Part shown: positions 25,454 through 34,278 of the stretch, piece after piece | How positions within the stretch are numbered: position 1 is the stretch's first letter | Layout: the number at the start of each line of letters is the position of its first letter | Assembly: GCA_965228615.1 (NCBI GenBank) | Contig: CBDDHT010000003.1 | Location: forward strand, 744,001-808,000 | DNA length: 64,000 nt | Reading direction: 5' to 3' | From: CBDDHT01 sp965228615 | Lineage (GTDB): Bacteria; Pseudomonadota; Alphaproteobacteria; Rhizobiales; Methyloligellaceae | The notes under the pieces: model-generated | What the model saw: only the letters and a program-made list of their open reading frames with translations | The model's database searches: none | What the model was told of the DNA's origin: nothing | Made by a program: the position numbers and the translations under genes

Positions 25454-28400
25454 GACTGATCAAAACGTCGATCGAGCGGCCGAGTGCCGTCATCGCCGTT
25501 GTCCTCATGGTGGTGATGTTCGGGATTGTCGCCCTGCAAACGATCCCCATCCAGCTTGCGCCCGACGTGAACAGGCCGGTCATCTCGATCAGCACCCAAT
25601 GGCCGGGCGCCGCGCCGGCAGAGATCGAACGCGAGGTCATCATCCGCCAGGAAGACGTCCTGCGTGGGATCAATGGTCTGGCAGAGATCGAAAGTCGGTC
25701 GGAACAAGGCCGCGGCCGTATCACACTCGAATTCGAGATCGGCACCAATATGGACCGGGCGATGCTGATCGTGTCGAACCGGCTCGACCGGGTGACGGGC
25801 TACCCCCAAGAGGCGGATGAGCCCGCGTTGAGCGTTGCCGGTGCTGAAGACACGCCAATCGCCTGGTTTATCGTCACGCGCCAGTCAGGCAACGAGCGGC
25901 CCGTTCACGAATATGGCGACTTCCTCGAAGATGTCGTGAAGGACCGTATCGAGCGCGTACCGGGCGTCGGCGAGGTCAATGTCTATGGCGGCAGCGAACG
26001 TGAAATCGAAATCGTCGTCGAGCCTAGCCTTCTTGCACGCTACCAGCTGACCGTATCGCAGGTTCTGGACGTGCTTCGCCGCAATAATGCAGCTGTAAGC
26101 GCCGGCGATGTCGATGAAGGCAAGCGTCGCTATGTGGTTCGTACGGAAGCGGAACTCAATACGCTCGAGACGATCCGCAATGTTGTCCTGAGGTCGGTTC
26201 GCGACGAAGCCACGGGTCGCCTTGCCAGGGTAACCGTTGCGGACATCGCCGAGGTCCGCTTCTCCTTTAAGGATCCGGTGGCCAATATCCGTCTTCTCGG
26301 CGAGTCGGCGCTCGCCTTCAATGCCGAGCGCGAGACCGGCGCCAATGTGATCGAGACCATGAAGGGGATCGATCTCGCCGTGAAAGAGCTGAACGAGGCT
26401 CTCGTCCCGCGCCAAGGTTTGAAGCTCCGTCAGGTCTATGACGAAACGATCTATATCAATTCGTCGGTCGATCTGGTTCAACAGAATATCTGGGTCGGCG
26501 GGACGCTTGCCGCTATCGTCCTCCTGCTATTCCTGCGCTCATGGCGCGCGACGTTGATCGTCTCTCTGGCAATACCCGTTTCGGTTATCGGCTCATTCGT
26601 CGCCATGGCAGCGCTTGGGCGTTCCCTCAACGTGATCTCTCTCGCCGGCCTTGCCTTTGCCGTCGGCATGGTGGTCGATGCCGCCATTGTCGTGCTGGAG
26701 AATATGTTCCGTTTCCGTGAGTCCGGCAGGCCAGCTCGGGAAGCAGCATTCGAAGGCGCCAATCAGGTCTGGGGTGCCGTTCTGGTTTCAGCGCTCACGA
26801 CCGTAATGGTTTTCATCCCCGTCCTGATCATGCAACTCGAAGTCGGACAGCTCTTCCGAGATATCGCTGTCGCGATCTCAGTCTCGGTCCTGCTGTCTCT
26901 CATTGTTTCGATTACGGTTCTTCCGGCACTCGCCAGCCGCCTCCTGACCGGTGGCAGCGGAGCCGCAGCGGGCGCGCAATTCAAACGCATCTCTTTGCCT
27001 GGGATCGACCATTTTGCACGCGGTTTCATCGCCGTCATTCTGGGCTTCACGCACCTCGTGACGCGATCGAAACTGGCGGCGCTCTTTATCGTGTGCGTGA
27101 CGTCGGCGGTGTGCCTTGCCGGCGCCTGGTCGTTTCTGCCAAAGCTCGAATATTTGCCCGACGGCAATCGCAATTTGATTTTCGGCATCGTCATCCCGCC
27201 TCCCGGTTACAATCTCAAGACGACAAGCGATATCGCCAAGCGTATCGAGAGTGAGATCAAGCCGCTGTGGCAATCGGAGACGGGCCCGGAAAGTGCGCCG
27301 GGCGAGCCGCCGAAGATCGCCCGCTTTTTCTTCGTTGCCCTCAGAGCGCAGACATTTCTCGGTGCCGCCGCCGTCGACCCCAAGCGGGTCGGCGAGCTGA
27401 AGGACGTTTTGTCGAAGCCGGTCTTCAAAGAACCCGGCACCTTTGCCATCATCAACCAGCGCTCGATATTCGGCCGAGGTGTCGGTGGCGGCCGCAAGAT
27501 CGAACTGGACATCTCCGGACCCGAACTCGATGAAATTCTGGCCGTGGCTTTGAGAGCGACAGGACGCATCTCGGAGCTATTGCCTCGCAACGAAGGTAAT
27601 CAGTTCCGTCCCAATCCCGGGCTCGAACTTGGCGCACCGGAGGTTCGCGTCACGCCGAACAGGTTGAAGCTTGCAGACAATGGTGTGACCGCACGGGAGC
27701 TTGGAGAAGCCATCGATACATTCAATGACGGTTTGCGTGTGGCCGAGGTAACGGTGGGCAATGACCGCCTCGACCTCATGCTGGAGGGCCGCTTTGACAA
27801 TGTGACGTCGACTCAGGGCATCGGGAACCTGCCGGTTGTCACAAGGAGTGGGCAAATCGTCCCGATATCGTCAATGGCAACGGTCGAGCTCACAGCCGGC
27901 CCGACCGAGATCCGCCACCGAGAGCGCGCACGCACAGTGACGCTGGAAGTCGTTCCCTCGACAGCAATCGCATTGGAAGAAGCGATCGATCTCCTGAAGA
28001 CACAAGTCATCCAACCCCTGCGCGCCGAGGGACTACCCGACGGCGTAAAGATGCGCCTGTCGGGAACCGCAGATAAATTGACCCAGACTTGGCAGGCGAT
28101 GGTGCGCGATCTCATAATCGCTCTGATCATCGTCTATCTTGTTATGGCGATCCTGTTCGAAAGTTTCATTTATCCGCTCATCATTCTGCTGTCCGTTCCG
28201 ATGGCTGCGGCCGGTGGTGTTGCCGGCTTGGTCGTCCTCAACATGAGCGGCACGTCACAGCCCTTAGACATGTTGACCTTGCTCGGATTCGTCATTCTGA
28301 TCGGTATCGTCGTCAACAACGCAATTCTGCTTGTCCATCAAACACTGCATCATCTGCGCAATGACGGCATGAAAGCCGATGCGGCAATCGTCGAAGCGAC

Positions 28401-28659
28401 CCGCAATCGCATTCGCCCGATCTTCATGTCCACACTGACCAGCGTTTTCGGCATGTTGCCGCTGGTCATGATTCCAGGTGCCGGCTCAGAGCTCTATCGT
28501 GGTCTCGGCTCAGTGGTCGTCGGTGGACTGTCCCTATCTGCCGTCCTGACACTTCTCATCATCCCACCTATGCTCACCCTTGTCGTTGGGCCGCTGGAGC
28601 AGCGGTCGTCCAAACGCAAAGCCGTATCCGAAGCCCAGGGGCTCGCCGGTGCAGAGTAA
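25450..28659 (+). CDS. RND family efflux permease (AcrB/MdtB-like)
   Basis: This 1069-residue inner-membrane proton-driven pump has the first helix and porter start (IERPSAVIAVVLMVVMFGIV), the GLAFAVGMVVDAAIVVLEN motif of helix 4 with the proton-relay aspartate, and the C-terminal duplicate (LLGFVILIGIVVNNAILLVH). Length and twelve-helix layout are those of hydrophobe/amphiphile RND pumps. It is translationally coupled to the adaptor. No dedicated regulator is adjacent, and the substrates are unknown. Confidence 0.95.
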   Translation: MRLIKTSIERPSAVIAVVLMVVMFGIVALQTIPIQLAPDVNRPVISISTQWPGAAPAEIEREVIIRQEDVLRGINGLAEIESRSEQGRGRITLEFEIGTNMDRAMLIVSNRLDRVTGYPQEADEPALSVAGAEDTPIAWFIVTRQSGNERPVHEYGDFLEDVVKDRIERVPGVGEVNVYGGSEREIEIVVEPSLLARYQLTVSQVLDVLRRNNAAVSAGDVDEGKRRYVVRTEAELNTLETIRNVVLRSVRDEATGRLARVTVADIAEVRFSFKDPVANIRLLGESALAFNAERETGANVIETMKGIDLAVKELNEALVPRQGLKLRQVYDETIYINSSVDLVQQNIWVGGTLAAIVLLLFLRSWRATLIVSLAIPVSVIGSFVAMAALGRSLNVISLAGLAFAVGMVVDAAIVVLENMFRFRESGRPAREAAFEGANQVWGAVLVSALTTVMVFIPVLIMQLEVGQLFRDIAVAISVSVLLSLIVSITVLPALASRLLTGGSGAAAGAQFKRISLPGIDHFARGFIAVILGFTHLVTRSKLAALFIVCVTSAVCLAGAWSFLPKLEYLPDGNRNLIFGIVIPPPGYNLKTTSDIAKRIESEIKPLWQSETGPESAPGEPPKIARFFFVALRAQTFLGAAAVDPKRVGELKDVLSKPVFKEPGTFAIINQRSIFGRGVGGGRKIELDISGPELDEILAVALRATGRISELLPRNEGNQFRPNPGLELGAPEVRVTPNRLKLADNGVTARELGEAIDTFNDGLRVAEVTVGNDRLDLMLEGRFDNVTSTQGIGNLPVVTRSGQIVPISSMATVELTAGPTEIRHRERARTVTLEVVPSTAIALEEAIDLLKTQVIQPLRAEGLPDGVKMRLSGTADKLTQTWQAMVRDLIIALIIVYLVMAILFESFIYPLIILLSVPMAAAGGVAGLVVLNMSGTSQPLDMLTLLGFVILIGIVVNNAILLVHQTLHHLRNDGMKADAAIVEATRNRIRPIFMSTLTSVFGMLPLVMIPGAGSELYRGLGSVVVGGLSLSAVLTLLIIPPMLTLVVGPLEQRSSKRKAVSEAQGLAGAE

Positions 28660-28662
28660 GCC

Positions 28663-29145
28663 ATGGATCGTGAAGTCCAACTAACCGAAGGTGTCGAACC
28701 GGCACGCCGCGAAACCGTCTTAAACCTTCTTCGCGACTACGAAGCCTCGATACCGATCTCACTAGAATTCCAGGATTTCGATCAGGAACTCGCCGCTTTT
28801 CCAGCGGGGTACGAGCCACCGGACGGCACGGTCATCCTTGCTCTGGGACCGGCAATACCGGATCTTCTGGGACTGGTCTGCATCAGGCGGCTGTCTGAGG
28901 ATTGCTGTGAGATGAAACGCCTCTACGTCACTGATGCAGCGCGTGGTCTCAAACTTGGGCGGCGTTTGGCGGTCAACAGCATCGAGAAGGCCCGCGCTCT
29001 CGGCTACCGGCGCATGCGTCTCGACACCCTTGAATCCATGACCCAGGCAATCGCGCTTTACCGGAGCCTCGGGTTCAGCGAGATCCCCAATTATAATGAG
29101 AACCCGGTGCCGGGCTCTCTCTTCTTCGAGTACATTCTGGATTAG
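28663..29145 (+). CDS. GNAT-family N-acetyltransferase
   Basis: This 160-residue protein has the GNAT core: an acceptor-side N-terminus, MKRLYVTDAARGLKLGRRLA as the acetyl-CoA pyrophosphate loop (about residues 85-104) and a C-terminal YRSLGFSEIPNYNENPVPGS segment typical of small-molecule or amino-acid acetyltransferases. It starts three bases after the RND pump stop and three bases before the hydrolase gene, so it sits within one transcription unit. The substrate is unknown. Confidence 0.88.
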   Translation: MDREVQLTEGVEPARRETVLNLLRDYEASIPISLEFQDFDQELAAFPAGYEPPDGTVILALGPAIPDLLGLVCIRRLSEDCCEMKRLYVTDAARGLKLGRRLAVNSIEKARALGYRRMRLDTLESMTQAIALYRSLGFSEIPNYNENPVPGSLFFEYILD

Positions 29146-29148
29146 GTC

Positions 29149-30072
29149 ATGGACGGAGGCGAGCTTCGGTTCGAACGCGAAGATCAGATCCTGAGACTCG
29201 CAGATGGCCGCCTGCTGGGTTATGCCGAATATGGCGATCCCAACGGCTATCCGGTGTTTGCCTTTCATGGCACACCGGGCTGCCGTCATATGTTTCGTCT
29301 AGCCGACCCGCTAGCGCGCGAGCAAGGATTTCGGCTCATCGCGCCGGATCGTCCTGGCTTTAGTCTGTCATCGCCGATGCCATCACGCAGCTTGAGCAAT
29401 TGGCCGAAGGACGTTGAAACCCTTGCCGATGATCTCGAGATCGATCGGTTTGCCGTCATTGGTGTATCGGGTGGCGGTCCTTATGCAGCGGCAACCGCAG
29501 CCCTTCTCGTCGCCCGCGTGTCCGGAGCCGCACTTGTAAGTCCGGCCGGGCCCGTGGGAATACCAGGTTTGGTCCCCCTCCTGTCATCTGAGCATCGTCG
29601 CATATTTCTGCATCTGGCGCGCTCCCCTCACCTGGCAAACGCAGTCTTCACAACCATGCGGATCGCCGTAACCTATACACCGACACTTGCCCTACGGGGC
29701 CTCATGTCCCGGGCGGCAGATATCGATCGCAACATCCTGCTGCGCCCGGAGATTGGCTCGAACCTGATAGAGAGCATGGCAGAAGGTCTCATCGACGGCA
29801 TCAGCGGCGCGGCCCAGGATTTGCGCTTGTTCGTCGCGCCATGGGATTTCCAATTCGCGCGGATCTCCGCCCCATGCAAAGTCTGGCAGGGAGACGTCGA
29901 CCGCAATGTACCACCTGCCGCGGCGCGTTATCTGGCCGATCAGATTCCCGACTGTGTTTTTGAGCCATTGCCGGAAACTGGTCACTATTGGGTCTATGAG
30001 CACTTCGATAAGGTACTCGCCTGGATCGCCGATACCGTTCGCGTACAATCGGATGTTGAGGACCCGAACTGA
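29149..30072 (+). CDS. Alpha/beta-fold hydrolase
   Basis: This 307-residue cytoplasmic hydrolase has the oxyanion-loop motif FHGTPGCRHM, the nucleophile elbow GVSGGGPYAAA (serine near residue 106), a late acid region (VWQGDVDRNVPPAAA) and the catalytic histidine in PETGHYWVYEHF. This places it with non-heme esterase/epoxide-hydrolase-like enzymes. ATG at 29149 follows the GNAT stop by three bases, and its TGA overlaps the VOC gene start by one base. Confidence 0.9.
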   Translation: MDGGELRFEREDQILRLADGRLLGYAEYGDPNGYPVFAFHGTPGCRHMFRLADPLAREQGFRLIAPDRPGFSLSSPMPSRSLSNWPKDVETLADDLEIDRFAVIGVSGGGPYAAATAALLVARVSGAALVSPAGPVGIPGLVPLLSSEHRRIFLHLARSPHLANAVFTTMRIAVTYTPTLALRGLMSRAADIDRNILLRPEIGSNLIESMAEGLIDGISGAAQDLRLFVAPWDFQFARISAPCKVWQGDVDRNVPPAAARYLADQIPDCVFEPLPETGHYWVYEHFDKVLAWIADTVRVQSDVEDPN

Positions 30073-30497
30073 TGTCGAAAATCGCCTTCACCCATTGCGC
30101 CCTTCATGTGAAGGACGTGGACGCGTCCATCGCATTCTATGAGACATTTTGTGGGCTAAGCGTCGTTCATCAGCATGGCGACACGCTCGAAGAGCGCACT
30201 GTCTGGATGGCCGAGGCCGGCCGGGAACGGGCCTTTGTTCTCGTTCTGGTCTGCGGGGGCGATGGCCACAAGCAGCCCCAGGGCGATATGACACACTATG
30301 GTTTCGCGGTTCAGAGCCGCAGCGAGATTGACCAGATCGCGGCCCTCGGCCGCGCGGCCGGGTGCCTCTACTGGGATGTGCAGGAATTCCCCTATCCCGT
30401 TGGCTATCTGTGCGCTCTGCGTGATCCCGATGGCTATATCGTCGAATTCAGCCACGGACAGCCCCTGGGTCCCGAATTGGCGGAAAAGCCGGCCTGA
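30072..30497 (+). CDS. VOC-family protein (glyoxalase/dioxygenase fold)
   Basis: This 141-residue vicinal-oxygen-chelate protein has two beta-alpha-beta-beta-beta halves. Candidate metal ligands are the histidine in FTHCALHVKDVDASI, the histidine in MTHYGFAV and the glutamate in YIVEFSHG. The stop/start overlap (TGATG) with the hydrolase gene indicates coupling. The reaction could be lyase, dioxygenase or resistance-type binding; the sequence does not decide. Confidence 0.85.
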   Translation: MSKIAFTHCALHVKDVDASIAFYETFCGLSVVHQHGDTLEERTVWMAEAGRERAFVLVLVCGGDGHKQPQGDMTHYGFAVQSRSEIDQIAALGRAAGCLYWDVQEFPYPVGYLCALRDPDGYIVEFSHGQPLGPELAEKPA

Positions 30498-30628
30498 TCA
30501 CGACCTGTTCTTGCAAAAAGACAGGCAAGACTTGCCAGAGTCGATTCCAGTTGACACGATGTCTTCTTGATGGCTGGCGCAAGAGGTGTTCAGGCATCGG
30601 ATCATCGGTACAACCAGGGGAGGAAACC

Positions 30629-32677
30629 ATGGGCCAAGCACAGAGCCAAGACGCTCGCAGCCCACGCTGTATCGCATTGGTTGGGCCCTATCTGAGCGGG
30701 AAAACGACGCTACTCGAGGCGATCCTTGCCCGCACCGGGGCTATTTCAAGACAAGGCACGACCGCAGACAAGAATACCGTCGGAGATGCGTCCGACGAGG
30801 CCCGTGCCCACGGTATGAGCGTTGAGTTGAACGCAGCGGACGTGGAGTTTCTGGGAGACAAGTTCACTTTTGTCGATTGCCCAGGATCGGTGGAATTTCA
30901 ACACGATATGAATGCAGCAATTACTGCATGCGATGCGGCCGTCGTCGTTTGCGAGCCGGACGACAAGAAGGTCCCGGCGCTGCAGCTGATCCTCAAGCGT
31001 CTCGAAGATCAGAATATCCCACATTTTCTCTTTCTGAATAAGATCGACAAGGCAGAGGGCAAGATCCGCGATATTCTGCCGGTATTGCAGCCGGCAAGCG
31101 CCATGCCGTTGGTTCTGCGACAGATTCCGATCTGGGAAAACGAAATCGCGACAGGATTCGTGGATCTCGCGCTCGAGCGTGCCTTTGTCTACAAGGAGCA
31201 TGCGCCAAGCGAGGTCGTCGAGATGCCCGACGGTATCATGGACCGCGAGTCCGAAGCGCGTTTTTCCATGCTCGAACAGCTCGCCGACTATGACGATGAG
31301 CTGATGGAGCAGTTACTGGAAGATATCGAACCACCCTCGGATCGCGTGTTCGACGATCTCTCGACCGAACTGCGCGACGGGCATATATGCCCCGTACTGC
31401 TCGGCTCGGCAGAGAACGGCAATGGTATCCTGCGCCTTCTGAAAGCCTTGAGGCACGAGGCTCCATTTGTGGAACGCACCATCGATCGGCTCGATGTCGC
31501 GGACAAGCCTTCGTGTGTCCAGGTGATGAAGACCTTCCACACGCCCCATGGCGGCAAACTGACCTTGGCCCGCGTCCTGACCGGCGAGCTCTCGGACGGC
31601 GCATCGGTCTATAGCGCAGATGGTGACGACCGCGTATCGGGGCTGTTCTCGCTTATGGGCCATGAACCGGCGAAGCGTGGCACGGCGAAACCAGGTGACA
31701 CGGTTGCACTCGGCCGTCTCGACTCCATTCCGACCGGAGCAACGCTTTCGACGGAAAAGAATACTCAGGCCAATATCGAAGTAACGCCTCCACCCGAGCC
31801 GGTATTTGGACAGACTATCGGCGCGAAGGAGCGCAAGGACGAGGTCAAGCTCACCGCAGCAATCGGAAAGCTCACCGAGGAGGATCCGTCCATCACGCTG
31901 GCTCACAACCAGGACATCGGTGAGATGATCCTATGGGGTCAGGGCGAGATGCATCTTCGCGTTGCGCTTGAGCGCCTGCAAAGCAAATACGGTATTGCCG
32001 GCGAGACACGCATTCGTCAGGTGCCTTATAAAGAAACCATCCGGCGTAAAGTCGAAATCCGCGGACGCCACAAGAAACAGTCGGGCGGTCATGGGCAGTT
32101 CGGCGATGTGGTAGTTGAAATCAAGCCCCTACCCCGTGGGTCTGGCTTCGAATTCAACGATACGATCACCGGCGGCGTGGTTCCCAAACAATACATCCCC
32201 TCGGTGGAATCCGGCGTGAAGGACTATCTCACCTGTGGACCCCTTGGCTTTCCTGTCGTGGATGTAGCCGTGACGCTTCTGGACGGCTCATATCACAGCG
32301 TGGACTCATCGGATCAAGCGTTCCGTACCGCCGGATCGATCGCCATGCGAGAAGGCATGCCGCAATGTCAACCGGTGCTGTTGGAGCCGATCATGTCGGT
32401 CGAGATCGTGGTTCCCTCCGATGCAACCGCGAAGATCAACGGCATTATTCCCACGCGGCGCGGTCAAATTCTTGGCTTCGATGCACGCCCTGGATGGGAC
32501 GGCTGGGATCTCGTTCAGGCACATATCCCGGAATCGGAAATCCAGGATCTGATTGTCGAACTGCGCTCGGCGACAGCCGGCGTCGGGACCTTTACGGCCA
32601 AGTTCGATCATCTGGCCGAATTGACCGGAAAACTGGCTGATCAAGTCCTGTCGACACACGCCCAGGAAGCAGCCTGA
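30629..32677 (+). CDS. Divergent EF-G-like translational GTPase
   Basis: This 682-residue protein has the full EF-G domain order but unusual GTPase motifs. The P-loop is GPYLSGKT (residues 19-26), switch I is ARAHGMSVE in place of RERGITI, the switch II motif is DCPG (83-86) in place of DTPG, and the base-specificity motif NKID (137-140) is normal. The later domains (SGGHGQFGDVVVEI, TRRGQILGFDARPG) are conserved. ATG at 30629 follows AGGGGAGGAAACC. It belongs to the EF-G-like paralogue group found beside the housekeeping factor, whose function is poorly known. No ribosomal protein or tuf gene is nearby. It is followed at once by repeat copy 2. Confidence 0.9.
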   Translation: MGQAQSQDARSPRCIALVGPYLSGKTTLLEAILARTGAISRQGTTADKNTVGDASDEARAHGMSVELNAADVEFLGDKFTFVDCPGSVEFQHDMNAAITACDAAVVVCEPDDKKVPALQLILKRLEDQNIPHFLFLNKIDKAEGKIRDILPVLQPASAMPLVLRQIPIWENEIATGFVDLALERAFVYKEHAPSEVVEMPDGIMDRESEARFSMLEQLADYDDELMEQLLEDIEPPSDRVFDDLSTELRDGHICPVLLGSAENGNGILRLLKALRHEAPFVERTIDRLDVADKPSCVQVMKTFHTPHGGKLTLARVLTGELSDGASVYSADGDDRVSGLFSLMGHEPAKRGTAKPGDTVALGRLDSIPTGATLSTEKNTQANIEVTPPPEPVFGQTIGAKERKDEVKLTAAIGKLTEEDPSITLAHNQDIGEMILWGQGEMHLRVALERLQSKYGIAGETRIRQVPYKETIRRKVEIRGRHKKQSGGHGQFGDVVVEIKPLPRGSGFEFNDTITGGVVPKQYIPSVESGVKDYLTCGPLGFPVVDVAVTLLDGSYHSVDSSDQAFRTAGSIAMREGMPQCQPVLLEPIMSVEIVVPSDATAKINGIIPTRRGQILGFDARPGWDGWDLVQAHIPESEIQDLIVELRSATAGVGTFTAKFDHLAELTGKLADQVLSTHAQEAA

Positions 32678-32680
32678 TCA

Positions 32681-32787
32681 CTAGAGCAACGTGCGTTTAG
32701 TTAAACGCACACAAGTTGCTCTAGTAGCTTAGAGTCGATCAACTTTTCTGCCCCCAATCGATTCCGATTAAGGGCAGGTTGATCTAG
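32681..32787 (+). repeat. Double-hairpin dispersed repeat, copy 2 (107 bp)
   Basis: This full-length copy has CTAG ends. The first hairpin has the perfect arms GTGCGTTTA / TAAACGCAC within CTAGAGCAAC / GTTGCTCTAG. The second has GATCAAC / GTTGATC outer arms and CTGCCC / GGGCAG inner arms. Compared with copy 1 (CTGCGC / GCGCAG) the inner stem shows a compensated base change. It starts four bases after the EF-G-like stop codon. A further small stem, TGCGTCT / AGACGCA (32795-32812), follows directly. Confidence 0.8.
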
Positions 32788-32826
32788 AGAAACCTGCGTC
32801 TCGTTAGACGCAAATGAAATGATCCA

Positions 32827-32851
32827 GCGGGGGACCATTCGCGTCCCCCGC
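32827..32851 (+). terminator. Terminator-like hairpin after the EF-G-like gene
   Basis: A perfect 9-bp GC-rich stem, GCGGGGGAC (32827-32835) with GTCCCCCGC (32843-32851), has a 7-nt loop. No U-run follows. With the repeat upstream it probably ends the transcript. Nothing else is evident up to 33051. Confidence 0.55.
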
Positions 32852-33051
32852 AACACTTACTCCACCCGATTACATCGCAGCGGGCTTAACCACGCCACCA
32901 TCCATGCAACCGGATTGCCCGGTCGGCCGTATACATACGACCGGCACAAATGTCCGGCAAACCGGGAAATCTGGCTCGCTAAAGCGTGATTTGAACTCCC
33001 GTCCACGGATTGACATATCAACGTGGCGTACAAAAGCCGAAGGAGAGGTTC

Positions 33052-34011
33052 ATGCTGATCAAGACGTCAAGGGGTTGGGAAGTTGCCGAAAGCACTGCGA
33101 CCCCGGAGCATGTCTTCATGAACCGGCGGGCCTTTCTGGCCGGAACAGGTGCAATAGCCGCGGCAGGCACATTGCCAGGCACCGCATTTGCAGCGGAGCA
33201 AAAAATACCGACTGCCGACCTCTATCCCGCCAAGCGAAACGACAAGTACAAGATCACCCGTGAGATCACGCCCGAGGTCATAAACTCGCGCTATAACAAT
33301 TTTTACGAATTCGGATCCGGCAAACAGATTTGGCGAAAAGCGCAGAAACTTGCTGTCCGACCCTGGGATATCAAGATCGCCGGACATGTCGAACAGCCCC
33401 TCACGATCGGCATCGACGATCTCGTTCGAAAAGTAGGCATCGAAGAACGGTTGTACCGGCATCGGTGCGTCGAAGCCTGGTCGATGACCGTACCTTGGAC
33501 CGGATTCCCGCTCTCCAAGCTCGTCGAACTCGCCAAGCCGCTCTCGAGCGCGAAGTATGTGCGCTTTGAAACATTCATGAATCCCAAGGTCGCCGATGCT
33601 CAGCGGCGCTCGATTTATCCCTGGCCTTATGTCGAAGCCATCACCATCGAGGAAGCCATGAATGATCTGGCTTTCATGGTGACAGGTGCCTATGGCAAGC
33701 CGCTCGCCAAGCAATTCGGTGCGCCGATCCGTCTCGCCCTGCCCTGGAAGTATGGATTCAAATCCATCAAATCCGTCGTTCGGGTCAGCTTCGAATCTGA
33801 ACGGCCGGTGAGCTTCTGGGAAGAGATTCAAGCACGGGAATATGGCTTTTGGGCCAATGTGAACCCAGCCTATCCGCATCCACGATGGAGCCAGGCCACC
33901 GAGCAAGTCCTTGGATCCGGTACACGCGTCAAAACGCAACTGTTCAACGGATATGCCGAGCAGGTCGCCAGCCTTTACAAGGACCTGGAGCATGAAAGCC
34001 TCTACCGGTAG
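33052..34011 (+). CDS. msrP: Protein-methionine-sulfoxide reductase catalytic subunit MsrP
   Basis: This 319-residue periplasmic molybdoenzyme reduces methionine sulfoxide in envelope proteins. It has a twin-arginine signal (NRRAFLAGTGAIAAAG, arginines 25-26), the molybdenum-ligating cysteine in YRHRCVEAWSM (Cys139) and the GAPIRLALPWKYGFKSIKS motif. ATG at 33052 follows AGGAGAGG; a longer reading adds 14 residues upstream. MsrP normally works with the membrane heme protein MsrQ, which is not found beside it. The next gene is thioredoxin reductase. Confidence 0.95.
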   Translation: MLIKTSRGWEVAESTATPEHVFMNRRAFLAGTGAIAAAGTLPGTAFAAEQKIPTADLYPAKRNDKYKITREITPEVINSRYNNFYEFGSGKQIWRKAQKLAVRPWDIKIAGHVEQPLTIGIDDLVRKVGIEERLYRHRCVEAWSMTVPWTGFPLSKLVELAKPLSSAKYVRFETFMNPKVADAQRRSIYPWPYVEAITIEEAMNDLAFMVTGAYGKPLAKQFGAPIRLALPWKYGFKSIKSVVRVSFESERPVSFWEEIQAREYGFWANVNPAYPHPRWSQATEQVLGSGTRVKTQLFNGYAEQVASLYKDLEHESLYR

Positions 34012-34278
34012 TCAATAGGCTGAGTATCCCGAGCGCTGGCTCCGCGATAAAGCCACGCATGCATTAACAATTCCCGTTCGGACTTGCCTTGCGGGGCATG
34101 CTGTCATACCTGTGTTCTAGTCAACGAAAGTCTTGTACCGGCCCGATCCGGTGCGAGATTATCCACCCTTGGATCGTCGTTTTGACCAAATTTGGCAGGT
34201 CAGCAGACCGTCGTGTCGTATGCGCAACCTGTCGATTGTGGATCGACACTGTCTTGGACTCGGAAAAGAGGCATCGGA

